In this document: one piece after another, positions 1 through 5,544 of the stretch
Numbering within the stretch: position 1 is the first letter of the stretch
Layout of the letters: the number at the start of each line of letters is the position of its first letter
NCBI GenBank assembly: GCA_003157175.1
Contig: PMIQ01000109.1
Coordinates: forward strand, 1 to 6,605
Reading direction: 5' to 3'
Source: Chloroflexota bacterium
Lineage (GTDB): Bacteria > Chloroflexota > Limnocylindria > Limnocylindrales > CSP1-4
Length of the DNA: 6,605 bases
Notes under the pieces: generated by a model
The model's database searches: none
Told to the model about the DNA's origin: nothing
What the model saw: the letters and a program-made list of their open reading frames with translations, nothing else
Program-made: the position numbers and the translations under genes

Positions 1-102
1 GTGGTCGACGGCGAGTCGACCTGGCTCGAGGGACTCGCCCTGGTTGGGCTCTATGTCATCATCGCCGCCAGCGTCTGGTGGGGCGCGCCGATCGCCGGCT
101 GA
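1..102 (+). CDS. cax: Calcium/proton exchanger (CaCA superfamily), C-terminal fragment
   Basis: The window opens inside this gene; frame 1 reads 33 residues to a TGA at 100-102. The fragment contains DGESTWLEG followed by a hydrophobic helix (about residues 12-26). This matches my memory of the C-terminal signature of bacterial and fungal CAX-type Ca2+/H+ antiporters, where an acidic DGxxxWLEG segment precedes the last transmembrane helix. These inner-membrane proteins export calcium in exchange for protons. Only the tail is visible, so the transport motifs cannot be checked. The first codon in the window is GTG but is almost certainly internal. Downstream, 80 bases separate it from the GT87-like gene, which has its own promoter-like signal, so co-transcription is not required. 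The alternative is another CaCA-family exchanger. Confidence 0.72.
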   Translation: MVDGESTWLEGLALVGLYVIIAASVWWGAPIAG

Positions 103-132
103 TCGGATGCCGAGGTGTCCGCGCGGCGGCAT

Positions 133-166
133 GGTCGGCAGGTCGCTCGGGTCGGCAGGTCGCTCG
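133..166 (+). repeat. Perfect 17-bp tandem repeat, two copies, upstream of GT87-like gene
   Basis: The unit GGTCGGCAGGTCGCTCG occurs at 133-149 and again, identical, at 150-166; the next three bases (GGT) begin a third copy. Inside each unit GGTCG occurs twice, so GGTCG starts at 133, 141, 150 and 158, and a variant GGTAG starts at 167. The spacing alternates 8, 9, 8, 9. The last variant runs into the -10-like hexamer at 169-174. It could be an operator array or just replication slippage in a GC-rich spacer. Confidence 0.85.
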
Positions 167-168
167 GG

Positions 169-174
169 TAGACT
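169..174 (+). promoter_or_regulatory. Candidate -10 box (TAGACT) for the GT87-like gene
   Basis: TAGACT fits the TANNNT pattern and lies 8 bases before the GTG at 183, so transcription would begin at or next to the start codon. No good -35 hexamer is seen about 17 bases upstream, where the tandem repeat sits. No purine-rich ribosome site lies before the GTG, which agrees with a leaderless message. Confidence 0.5.
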
Positions 175-182
175 CTTTCGCC

Positions 183-1271
183 GTGAGCTCCCCTGGCAAG
201 TCATCGGATCGAGGCGCGCCGCGCGCCGTTTGGTCCTGGCGTTGTCCGTTCCAGCCGCTGCCCGGCCGGGCCACCTATGAGACCCTCTGGCAAGTCTTTG
301 CCGTCAGCCTCTTGCTTGTCGTTGGGGTTCAGGTCGCCGCGTACCTGCTGTCGGCGGTCCTGGACGGCTGGTGGCCTGCCTACGACACCAACGCGTACTG
401 GCTCGCGGCAAGACACATTCTGGACGGCCAGTCTCTGTACCAGCAGTCCACGATCCAGGGCAGTGGCATCTACAAGTACCCGCCGATCTTCGCGCAGCTC
501 GCGCTGCCCATCGGGCTGGTTCCCGAGACTTACGTGGACTGGGCCTGGCGGATAGTCGGCACAATGTTCCTGCGCTACCTGTGCGGGTCGTGGCGCCTGA
601 CCCTGATTGCGTCATTGCAGTGGCCCGTCTGGACCGAACTCGGCCTCGGCAACGTGACCCTGGCGCTGGGGGCGGCCTGCCTCTTCGCCCTGCGGGATCG
701 GCGCGGCGCGTACCTGCTGCCGTGGTTCGGCGCCCTCAAGTTCGGGCCGGGGTTGCTCATCCCCTATCTGTGGCTGACGCGGCCGGACTATCGCCGGACT
801 CTGGCGATCGGGTGCGCGGTCTTTGCCGCGGCCTGCGCCGCCTCGTTCGTGGTGGCGCCGGGGTTGTGGGTCGACTATCTGGGCACGTTCGGCTGGGAGG
901 CCGCGTCGGAGATGCAGGCCATGAACGTCGTCGCCATCTTCCCCGACCACGGTGGCCTGGATTTCGCGATCCGACTGGCGATAGCGGCCGTCGCCGTGGT
1001 GGCGGCGATCCGCTGGCGGGCCGACTGGCTGGCCTTCGTCGCCGCCGTCGTCACGATGCCGATCCTCTCGATCACCCGCCTGGCGGTCCTGGTCGGCCTG
1101 TGGCCGCTCTGGCTGCGCGACAAGGCGGCGGCGTGGCGCAAGGACGGTGGACGGCTCAGCCAGGCAGCCTCGGAGGCGTTCGTGCATCTGGGAATGCTGT
1201 CGCGACTCGACGCCGCGGGGCAGGTCGAAGGTTCAGTCGGTCCGGGCGGCAGGGACGGCGCCGTCGGCTGA
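183..1271 (+). CDS. GT87/DUF2029-family integral membrane glycosyltransferase-like protein
   Basis: The protein is 362 residues from the GTG at 183. That start was chosen because a TAGACT hexamer lies just upstream; the frame stays open back to 78, but that part overlaps the exchanger gene and the tandem repeat. Hydrophobic segments are visible near residues 36-60, 154-170, 180-198, 207-226, 262-276 and 283-308. After the first helix comes YDTNAYWLAAR (67-77), then an LY and a YKYPP motif (97-101). This is the usual DUF2029/GT87 order, with an early loop Asp (D68) at the place of the catalytic Asp described for mycobacterial PimE. Family members use polyprenyl-phosphate-mannose and act on the outer membrane face in lipoglycan or glycan assembly; the acceptor here is unknown. 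It is somewhat short for the family. Its 3' end overlaps the convergent ROK gene by 39 bases, and no terminator is seen. Confidence 0.75.
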   Translation: MSSPGKSSDRGAPRAVWSWRCPFQPLPGRATYETLWQVFAVSLLLVVGVQVAAYLLSAVLDGWWPAYDTNAYWLAARHILDGQSLYQQSTIQGSGIYKYPPIFAQLALPIGLVPETYVDWAWRIVGTMFLRYLCGSWRLTLIASLQWPVWTELGLGNVTLALGAACLFALRDRRGAYLLPWFGALKFGPGLLIPYLWLTRPDYRRTLAIGCAVFAAACAASFVVAPGLWVDYLGTFGWEAASEMQAMNVVAIFPDHGGLDFAIRLAIAAVAVVAAIRWRADWLAFVAAVVTMPILSITRLAVLVGLWPLWLRDKAAAWRKDGGRLSQAASEAFVHLGMLSRLDAAGQVEGSVGPGGRDGAVG

Positions 1272-2366
1272 GGCGCCCTGGCTGCCGGGGTCCTTTCCGG
1301 GTGAGTGACCGGGCCGTTTCTCGCGCCAGGTCGGGTCGCCGCGGCGCTGCGCGACGAGCGGCCACGCCCCGACCAGACCCACGTCATCGCCCAGCTGCGC
1401 GGGCACGATCCTCACCCGCGCGGCGGGCGCTCGGAAGGCGGAGCTTTCGACGGCCGCGCGCGCCGTGCCCAGCCAGCGCTCGCCCTGGCGTTCAGCCAGC
1501 GTGCCGCCGACCACTATGAGCACGGGGTTGAAGGCGTTGACCCAACCGACGCAGGCCACGGCGAAGGCCTGTCTGGCGCGCTCCATCAGCATCCCGCAGG
1601 CCCGGTCGCCAGCCACCTCGCCCTCGGCCACGTCCCTGGCGGTCAGTGGCGCGAGATCGGCGCGAGCACGCAGAAAGGCGGAGCCGCCGCGCGCCACCTC
1701 GTCCTGAGCCTGGGTGGCCAGCCCAGCCCCGGCGGAGATGCCCTCCAGGTGCCCAGACCCGCCGCAGCCGCAGCGCGGCCCGCCATCCATCATCAAGGTC
1801 ACGTGGCCCAACTCCCCGGCCGTGCCGTCGGGGCCGAGCATCAGGCACCCGTGGTGGACGACGGCCCCGCCCAGGCCGGTCGAGACGGTCACGTAGAGGA
1901 AGTCGCGGCAGCCGCGGGCGGCCCCGAGCCAGCTCTCCGCGAGAGCGGCGACATTGGTGTCGCGGTCGAGGAACGCGGGCAGGCCCAGGCGCGCCTCCAT
2001 CTCGTCGGCGAGCGGCGCATCGTGGAGGGCTCGCACGTTGGGCGGGTCCAAGACCAGGCCGCGCCATGGGTCGACGGGTCCCATCGAAGAGATGCCTATC
2101 GCCGCAACTCGCCGGCGCACTTCCGCGGGCAAGTCATCGGCAACGCCGCGAAGAAGCCCGGCACAGACTCGATAGATCGCCTCGGCCCCCTCGGCCAGAG
2201 GCGTCGGGGCCGCGCACCGGCCGAGGCGCGTCCCGTCGGGAAGAATGGCCGCCGCCCGAATCTGGGTGCCGCCGATATCGAGAGCCAGGACGACCATCTC
2301 GGCCAGATCCGACGCCAAGGCCGTGGCGGCCGTGGCGGGCGTGCTGGATGCCGGTCCGAAGTCCAC
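1233..2366 (-). CDS. ROK-family sugar kinase (glucokinase-like)
   Basis: The protein is 377 residues from a GTG at 2366, or 354 if it starts at the ATG at 2297 (residue 24), just before the family start VVLALDIGGTQIRAA. Visible motifs are the ATP phosphate loop DIGGT (30-34), the sugar/catalytic segment DRDTN with D136 as probable base, STGLGG (162-167), GELGH (184-188) and the zinc segment CGCGGSGHLE (199-208). ROK kinases phosphorylate glucose or related sugars in the cytosol; some members are repressors, but no helix-turn-helix is present here. The usual third zinc cysteine is His206, so the site reads H188/C199/C201/H206. A polar tail of roughly 33 residues after the normal end (about 345-377) overlaps the opposite gene. 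It lies 3 bases after the AI-2E-family gene, so it is probably co-transcribed with it. Exact sugar specificity is not visible. Confidence 0.88.
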   Translation of the reverse strand: MDFGPASSTPATAATALASDLAEMVVLALDIGGTQIRAAAILPDGTRLGRCAAPTPLAEGAEAIYRVCAGLLRGVADDLPAEVRRRVAAIGISSMGPVDPWRGLVLDPPNVRALHDAPLADEMEARLGLPAFLDRDTNVAALAESWLGAARGCRDFLYVTVSTGLGGAVVHHGCLMLGPDGTAGELGHVTLMMDGGPRCGCGGSGHLEGISAGAGLATQAQDEVARGGSAFLRARADLAPLTARDVAEGEVAGDRACGMLMERARQAFAVACVGWVNAFNPVLIVVGGTLAERQGERWLGTARAAVESSAFRAPAARVRIVPAQLGDDVGLVGAWPLVAQRRGDPTWREKRPGHSPGKDPGSQGASADGAVPAARTD

Positions 2367-2369
2367 GTC

Positions 2370-3596
2370 TCAGCCCTGGCTTTCGGGCTCTGGCGCCTGC
2401 GGCTCCGGCATATCGGTCGCCGTGCCGACTTCGGCCGGGCGACTGCCGCGCCGCCACCGGCCTCTTATGCGGGCCGAAATCGGAGCCAGACTTTCGGGCG
2501 CATCCGGGCCGGGCCCGGCCCCTTCGGGGTACAGCTCGTGCAGCGTAACGTTGAGAGCCGCCGCCACCGGGACGCCCAGCAGCCCGCCCAGAATGCCCCC
2601 GGCGCTCAGGCCGACCAGGACGGCGAAGATCGTGACGACCGGGTGAAGGTGCACGGCCCGCCCGATGACCAGCGGCATCACGACCTGGTCCTCGATCTGG
2701 CGCAGGACCACGTACACGACCAGCACCGCGACCATGGTGTCCGTGCCGCGCGTGCCGAAGGCGACCGTTCCTGCCAGGGCTGCGGCGATGATCGGCCCGA
2801 CCAGCGGAATGATCTCCAGCACGCCGCTCACGATCGCGAGCGCCAGGGCGTAGGGCACGTGGAGGATCGGTCCCAGGATGAGGTAGAGGACCGTCGCCAC
2901 GAGCGCGATCAGGAGCAGCTGGCCGCGCAGCCAGCGGCCCAGGACGACATGGATGCGATGGCCGAGCCGAAGTGCGTCGGCCCGCTGCGGGCGGTCCAGG
3001 AAGCGCAGAGCGAAACGTCCGAAACGCTGGCCATCGAGCAGGAAGTAGAAGGTCACGATCAGCGCGAGGACCGTCTGCAGAGCGATGGCGACGGCCTGCT
3101 CCGCCAAATGGAAGGCGTTGGTCGGAGTCTGGATCATGCCGAACAGCGAACTCCTGATCTGCGCCGCGATGTAGTTCACGTTGAACGTCGTGCCGGCGAC
3201 CACGACCTGATCGCCGAAAACCTTGCGCAGCGCCGTGGCGATAACGTCCGGGCCGCCCGAGGACAGATCCCGGATCTCGGCGCCAGCCCGCTCGGCGGCA
3301 ACCACCGCCACGAGTGCGATCACGCCCAGCACCAGCACGTAGCCGACGCCGATGATCAGGACGCGAGGCGCGCGGGTCTTCTCCTCAATGGCCGAGACGA
3401 CCGGCGAGAAGGCGTAGGCCAGGACGGCGGCGACCACGAACGGTCCGATGATGCCGCGGGCCAGCCACACCACGACCAGGACGGCGATTCCCAGCGCCAG
3501 CAGACGCCCACGCCCGCCGAACCAGCTGATCGTGGGCCCGGACGAGGCGATGACGGGCTCGCCTTCGAGACCGGCCGGAGAGGTCATGTCGCGCAT
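2370..3596 (-). CDS. AI-2E/PerM-family transporter (PF01594-type)
   Basis: The protein is 408 residues from the ATG at 3596, or 405 from the ATG at 3587. AGGTG at 3601-3597 sits 9 bases before the second ATG, which slightly favours 3587. Hydrophobic helices appear near residues 31-50, 52-70, 79-101, 165-187, 222-242, 247-275, 285-300 and 318-350, with a long soluble stretch at 102-160. Two family signatures are clear: GVLEIIPLVGPIIAAALAG (258-276) and RQIEDQVVMPLVIGRAVHLHP (299-319), followed by a Gly-rich last helix. Members are inner-membrane exporters or Na+/H+-linked permeases; only a few export autoinducer-2, so the substrate is open. The C-terminus (355-408) is Pro/Glu/Arg-rich and probably cytosolic. 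The gene heads a two-gene leftward unit with the ROK kinase. The frame is open back to 4205, but that part is antisense to the ParB-like gene and is not counted. Confidence 0.9.
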   Translation of the reverse strand: MRDMTSPAGLEGEPVIASSGPTISWFGGRGRLLALGIAVLVVVWLARGIIGPFVVAAVLAYAFSPVVSAIEEKTRAPRVLIIGVGYVLVLGVIALVAVVAAERAGAEIRDLSSGGPDVIATALRKVFGDQVVVAGTTFNVNYIAAQIRSSLFGMIQTPTNAFHLAEQAVAIALQTVLALIVTFYFLLDGQRFGRFALRFLDRPQRADALRLGHRIHVVLGRWLRGQLLLIALVATVLYLILGPILHVPYALALAIVSGVLEIIPLVGPIIAAALAGTVAFGTRGTDTMVAVLVVYVVLRQIEDQVVMPLVIGRAVHLHPVVTIFAVLVGLSAGGILGGLLGVPVAAALNVTLHELYPEGAGPGPDAPESLAPISARIRGRWRRGSRPAEVGTATDMPEPQAPEPESQG

Positions 3597-3601
3597 CACC
3601 T
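3597..3601 (-). promoter_or_regulatory. Ribosome binding site AGGTG deciding the AI-2E-family start
   Basis: On the minus strand AGGTG abuts the ATG at 3596 and lies 9 bases before the ATG at 3587. The distance suits 3587 as initiator; an ATG at 3596 directly after the motif would leave no spacer. Confidence 0.4.
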
Positions 3602-3611
3602 GTGGTCGTTT

Positions 3612-3629
3612 GGTCGGCGCAGGCCGACC
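3612..3629 (-). other. Perfect 7-bp stem-loop at the predicted 5' end of the AI-2E/ROK message
   Basis: GGTCGGC and GCCGACC pair perfectly around a 4-base loop (GCAG on plus, CTGC on minus). The structure lies between the candidate -10 box at 3640-3635 and the start codon, beginning about where transcription would start. It could protect the 5' end or affect translation. It is not a terminator, as no T-run follows. Confidence 0.45.
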
Positions 3630-3634
3630 CACGT

Positions 3635-3640
3635 AGCCTA
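3635..3640 (-). promoter_or_regulatory. Candidate -10 box (TAGGCT) for the AI-2E/ROK unit
   Basis: TAGGCT on the minus strand fits TANNNT and stands 38-48 bases before the two candidate ATGs, giving a short 5' leader that contains the stem-loop. No convincing -35 hexamer is visible; a 12-bp palindrome lies in that interval instead. Confidence 0.35.
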
Positions 3641-3646
3641 CAGCGC

Positions 3647-3658
3647 GCCAGCGCTGGC
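3647..3658. promoter_or_regulatory. Perfect 12-bp palindrome, candidate operator
   Basis: GCCAGCGCTGGC is identical to its reverse complement. It lies 6 bases upstream of the TAGGCT hexamer in the leftward direction, so a dimeric regulator bound there would overlap the polymerase site. A 12-bp GC-only/AGCGCT palindrome can also arise by chance at this base composition. Confidence 0.3.
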
Positions 3659-3691
3659 CACTTCGCCGACCGAATGCTCCTTCGAGCGCGA

Positions 3692-3707
3692 CCTTCCTAC
3701 GGGAAGG
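3692..3707. other. Perfect 6-bp hairpin with TACG loop at the end of the gene remnant
   Basis: CCTTCC and GGAAGG enclose TACG; read as plus-strand RNA this is C(UACG)G, a known extra-stable tetraloop. On the minus strand the loop contains the TAG stop of the remnant reading frame, a position typical of hairpins at gene ends. No T-run follows on either strand, so intrinsic termination is not supported. Confidence 0.45.
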
Positions 3708-3854
3708 CGAGCTGGTGCCAGGTGCGGCCGCCGCCGTCGGTCGGGAAGATGCCGCCCGACGAGCTGCCGACCGGATCGCAGGTCTGTCCCGACGGGCAGA
3801 TCCGCGGGGGCCGATCGGGTCGGTGCCGGCAGGCCCCGGGAAGACGTCCGGCCG
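3697..3854 (-). pseudogene. Possible decayed 3' end of a secreted Asp-box (BNR-like) protein gene, with frameshift
   Basis: On the minus strand the frame from 3801 to the TAG at 3697 has G or C at the third position in 32 of 34 codons, against about 59% and 68% at positions one and two. This is the pattern of real genes here. It encodes a piece with two cysteines (CPSGQTC) and ends PTDGGGRTWHQLAFP, resembling an Asp-box (SxDxGxTW) in which the Asp became Gly. Upstream, 3854-3801, a different frame carries the bias (16 of 18 codons). The frames would join if the CCCCC run at 3810-3806 had one more C. The 5' part would have been replaced by the ParB-like gene and its promoter. No start codon or ribosome site is seen for the remnant. 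It could instead be chance structure in a GC-rich spacer. Confidence 0.33.
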
Positions 3855-3917
3855 AAGGCGCACCGAGGCCGAGGTGCGACCCCAACAGGCCAGCCGGGGC
3901 GGCTGCGGCCGGTTCGA

Positions 3918-3926
3918 TGCTACCCT
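3918..3926 (+). promoter_or_regulatory. Candidate extended -10 box (TGCTACCCT) for the ParB-like/phosphoesterase unit
   Basis: TACCCT at 3921-3926 is preceded by TGC, giving the TGN extension that can replace a -35 element. Six bases separate it from the ATG at 3933, so the message would be leaderless or nearly so. The CAGGGC between box and ATG is too close to work as an ordinary ribosome site. Confidence 0.5.
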
Positions 3927-3932
3927 CAGGGC

Positions 3933-4703
3933 ATGGAAGAAGAGCACGCTGCGCCCATCGCCGGCAGCGATGCCGGCCCCGAGATCGAGGGCGCGCCAGG
4001 TCCGAAAGAGCCGGCCCAACCCGAATCGGAAAGCTTCGCCAGCTCCATCGTCAGCCATCTGCAGGCCGTCGCGGAGCCGGTCGCGAATGCCGTCAGCACG
4101 GTCATCGAGGCGGCCGGCCAGGCCATGTCCGGCCCGGCCGAGATCGCCGGACGAATCCACCGGGCCGTCTCCCCGGACCCGCTGGCAAACCTGTACGAGA
4201 TTCACCCGGAAGCGCGCATGGCCTCACCCCGGGAGCTGGGTCTGCGCTTCGTTCCGGTCGAGGAGATCCTCGGCACGGCCGTCGCCGGCGCCGCCCAACG
4301 AGGCAGCGATTTCCTCCCGCTGCGACAGTTCCGCGGCGAGAACTGGCAGACGCGATGGCAGCGGATTCTGCTGGCGAACCAGCGTCTCGCGCCCCTGCCG
4401 CCGGTCGATCTCGTGAAGTTCGACGGCGGGTACTGGGTCCTGGACGGCCACAACCGTGTGGGGGCGGCGCTGCGGGATAACGGCGCGGGCGTAGACGCGA
4501 TGGTCACGGAGCTGGTGCCGCTCGACGGCCAGGCCAGCGAACGGCCGGAACACTTGCTCTCCTTCATAGGCGAGGCCCAGGAAATGCGCGCCGCGGCCCA
4601 GGGTCGAAGACCCGCCATCGGAATGCGCTACTCGGAGCAGGCCTCCTCCAACGAGCCCGCGCAGACTGCCGGACCAGCCGACCGAGGCGGGGCGCGGACG
4701 TGA
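3933..4703 (+). CDS. Free-standing ParB-like N-terminal-domain protein with long acidic/amphipathic N-terminus
   Basis: The protein is 256 residues. The ATG at 3933 is set by the -10-like box just upstream; the frame is open far back to 1305, but that part is antisense to the kinase and transporter. Residues 1-34 are acidic and Pro-rich. Residues 35-80 look like amphipathic helices rich in Ala, Val and Ile. From about 90 follow a conserved-looking ELGLRFVPVEEILGT, then RWQRI (141-145), LPPVDL (155-160) and YWVLDGHNRVGAAL (167-180), which is the DGHxR-type core of the ParB/sulfiredoxin fold. Nothing resembling the ParB helix-turn-helix or dimer domain follows; the tail (about 200-256) is polar. 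Similar stand-alone proteins are often labelled chromosome partitioning protein, but partitioning is not supported here. The gene ends inside the start of the phosphoesterase gene, so the two are translationally coupled. The biochemical role is unknown. Confidence 0.72.
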   Translation: MEEEHAAPIAGSDAGPEIEGAPGPKEPAQPESESFASSIVSHLQAVAEPVANAVSTVIEAAGQAMSGPAEIAGRIHRAVSPDPLANLYEIHPEARMASPRELGLRFVPVEEILGTAVAGAAQRGSDFLPLRQFRGENWQTRWQRILLANQRLAPLPPVDLVKFDGGYWVLDGHNRVGAALRDNGAGVDAMVTELVPLDGQASERPEHLLSFIGEAQEMRAAAQGRRPAIGMRYSEQASSNEPAQTAGPADRGGART

Positions 4704-5419
4704 CCAGGCATTTGTCTATCGAATGGTCGGACGGCGCCCCTTTTCGGGATCGTGGCGGCGCTCCAATCAGGCTCCTGGCCGTCTCGGATCAGGTCGATCC
4801 TGCCCTCGAAGATGAACGCAGCCGCCGCGCCGTGGGTCCGATAGACCTCATCGTCGGCTGTGGCGACCTGGACTGCGAGCAACTCGCGTTCCTGGCGGAC
4901 GGCTTCAACGCGCCGCTGGTCTACGTCGTCGGAAACCACGATTCGGCCGCCCGGTGGGAGGCCAGCCGGGCTTATTGCCCCGACGCGATCCGGTCGGCGG
5001 CCGTGCGCCACGAGGCCGGGCTGTCGATCGCCGGGCTGTCCTGGCCGGGACAACGCGGACCGGGGGCTCACCGAAGCGAAGGTGGGGCGTGGCGGCAGGC
5101 GCTCCGGCTGGCATGGCGCAGATTCGGCCGGCCCGGGCCGGTGATCGTCCTGAGCCACGTTCCGCCGCGCGGCGCCGGCGACCTCCCCAGCCGGGCTGGA
5201 TACCACTGCGGGTTTCGGGGCTACTCGTGGCTGATGCGCCGCCTCGAACCGCCACTGTGGCTCCACGGGCACACGCCCCTCGCCGCCGCCTCGGAGTGGC
5301 ACATCCAGCGCGGCTCGACGACCTTAGTCAACGTGACCGGCGCTGTGGTCATCGAGATCTGGCCGCCCGGCTCGTGGGACGCGTCGAAGCCAAAGCCGGC
5401 CGATCCAACGCCGGCGTGA
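4700..5419 (+). CDS. Calcineurin-like metallophosphoesterase with altered metal site 1
   Basis: The protein is 239 residues and starts at a GTG whose last two bases are shared with the upstream TGA (GTGA overlap). The calcineurin-like order is clear: LLAVSDQVD (25-33) for motif I, GCGDLD (53-58) for motif II, GNHD (78-81), LSHVPPRG (151-158) and LHGHTP (188-193). Expected ligands present are D30, D56, N79, H153 and H191. Two are changed: the His of DxH is Val32, and the last His of GHxH is Pro193. Both normally bind metal 1, so metal site 2 looks intact while site 1 is weakened. Such enzymes hydrolyse phosphodiesters or phosphomonoesters in the cytosol; no signal peptide is present. The substrate is unknown. 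Coupling to the ParB-like protein suggests a joint role. Confidence 0.82.
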   Translation: MTRHLSIEWSDGAPFRDRGGAPIRLLAVSDQVDPALEDERSRRAVGPIDLIVGCGDLDCEQLAFLADGFNAPLVYVVGNHDSAARWEASRAYCPDAIRSAAVRHEAGLSIAGLSWPGQRGPGAHRSEGGAWRQALRLAWRRFGRPGPVIVLSHVPPRGAGDLPSRAGYHCGFRGYSWLMRRLEPPLWLHGHTPLAAASEWHIQRGSTTLVNVTGAVVIEIWPPGSWDASKPKPADPTPA

Positions 5420-5544
5420 TCCGAGGATCGGAGCGAGCGCACTTGAACGTGCGTGAGACCGGCAGCGGGTGTTGGTTAGTAGTGGCGGGAAGATTCACCG
5501 TTCGCGCGACGGCCACGCCGGTCGGACGGGCGCTACAGTTCGCT
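5420..5544. other. Intergenic spacer with a 5-6 bp hairpin and a bulged near-palindrome
   Basis: Two structures are visible. CGCAC (5438-5442) and GTGCG (5449-5453) form a stem around TTGAAC, shortly after the phosphoesterase stop, with no T-run behind it. At 5498-5512, CCG-T-TCGCGCGA-CGG is a 14-bp palindrome apart from one extra T; it ends 21 bases before the -10-like hexamer at 5534, where an operator could act. No reading frame with gene-like third-position bias was noticed here. Confidence 0.4.
5534..5539 (+). promoter_or_regulatory. Candidate -10 box (TACAGT) for the unrecognised gene
   Basis: TACAGT fits TANNNT. A start site 6-7 bases later falls on the in-frame GTG at 5545 (leaderless option) and gives about a 29-base leader for the ATG at 5575. 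No clear -35 element is seen. Confidence 0.45.

Noticed and set aside
78..182. Longer N-terminus for the GT87-like protein
   Set aside because: It would overlap the exchanger gene and translate the tandem repeat; the -10-like box at 169-174 points to the GTG at 183.
3597..4205. N-terminal extension of the AI-2E-family protein to 611 residues
   Set aside because: The extension is antisense to the ParB-like gene and its promoter, and the family start and ribosome site lie at 3596/3587.
4440..4490. Sulfiredoxin or true chromosome-partition ParB assignment from the DGHNRV motif
   Set aside because: The sulfiredoxin active-site Cys is missing, and neither the GERRxRA box nor a helix-turn-helix domain of partition ParB is present.
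1305..4703. A plus-strand open frame of 1132 codons
   Set aside because: Most of it is the antisense of the ROK kinase and AI-2E transporter, with a low-complexity Arg/Gly/His/Asp-rich translation. Only the last 771 bases, from 3933, are a real gene.
5437..5454. Intrinsic terminator after the phosphoesterase gene
   Set aside because: The stem is only 5-6 bp and no T-run follows.
4954..5544. Long N-terminal extension of the unrecognised protein across the phosphoesterase gene
   Set aside because: It is a shifted-frame shadow of the phosphoesterase; a ribosome site and -10 box give a start at 5575 or 5545.
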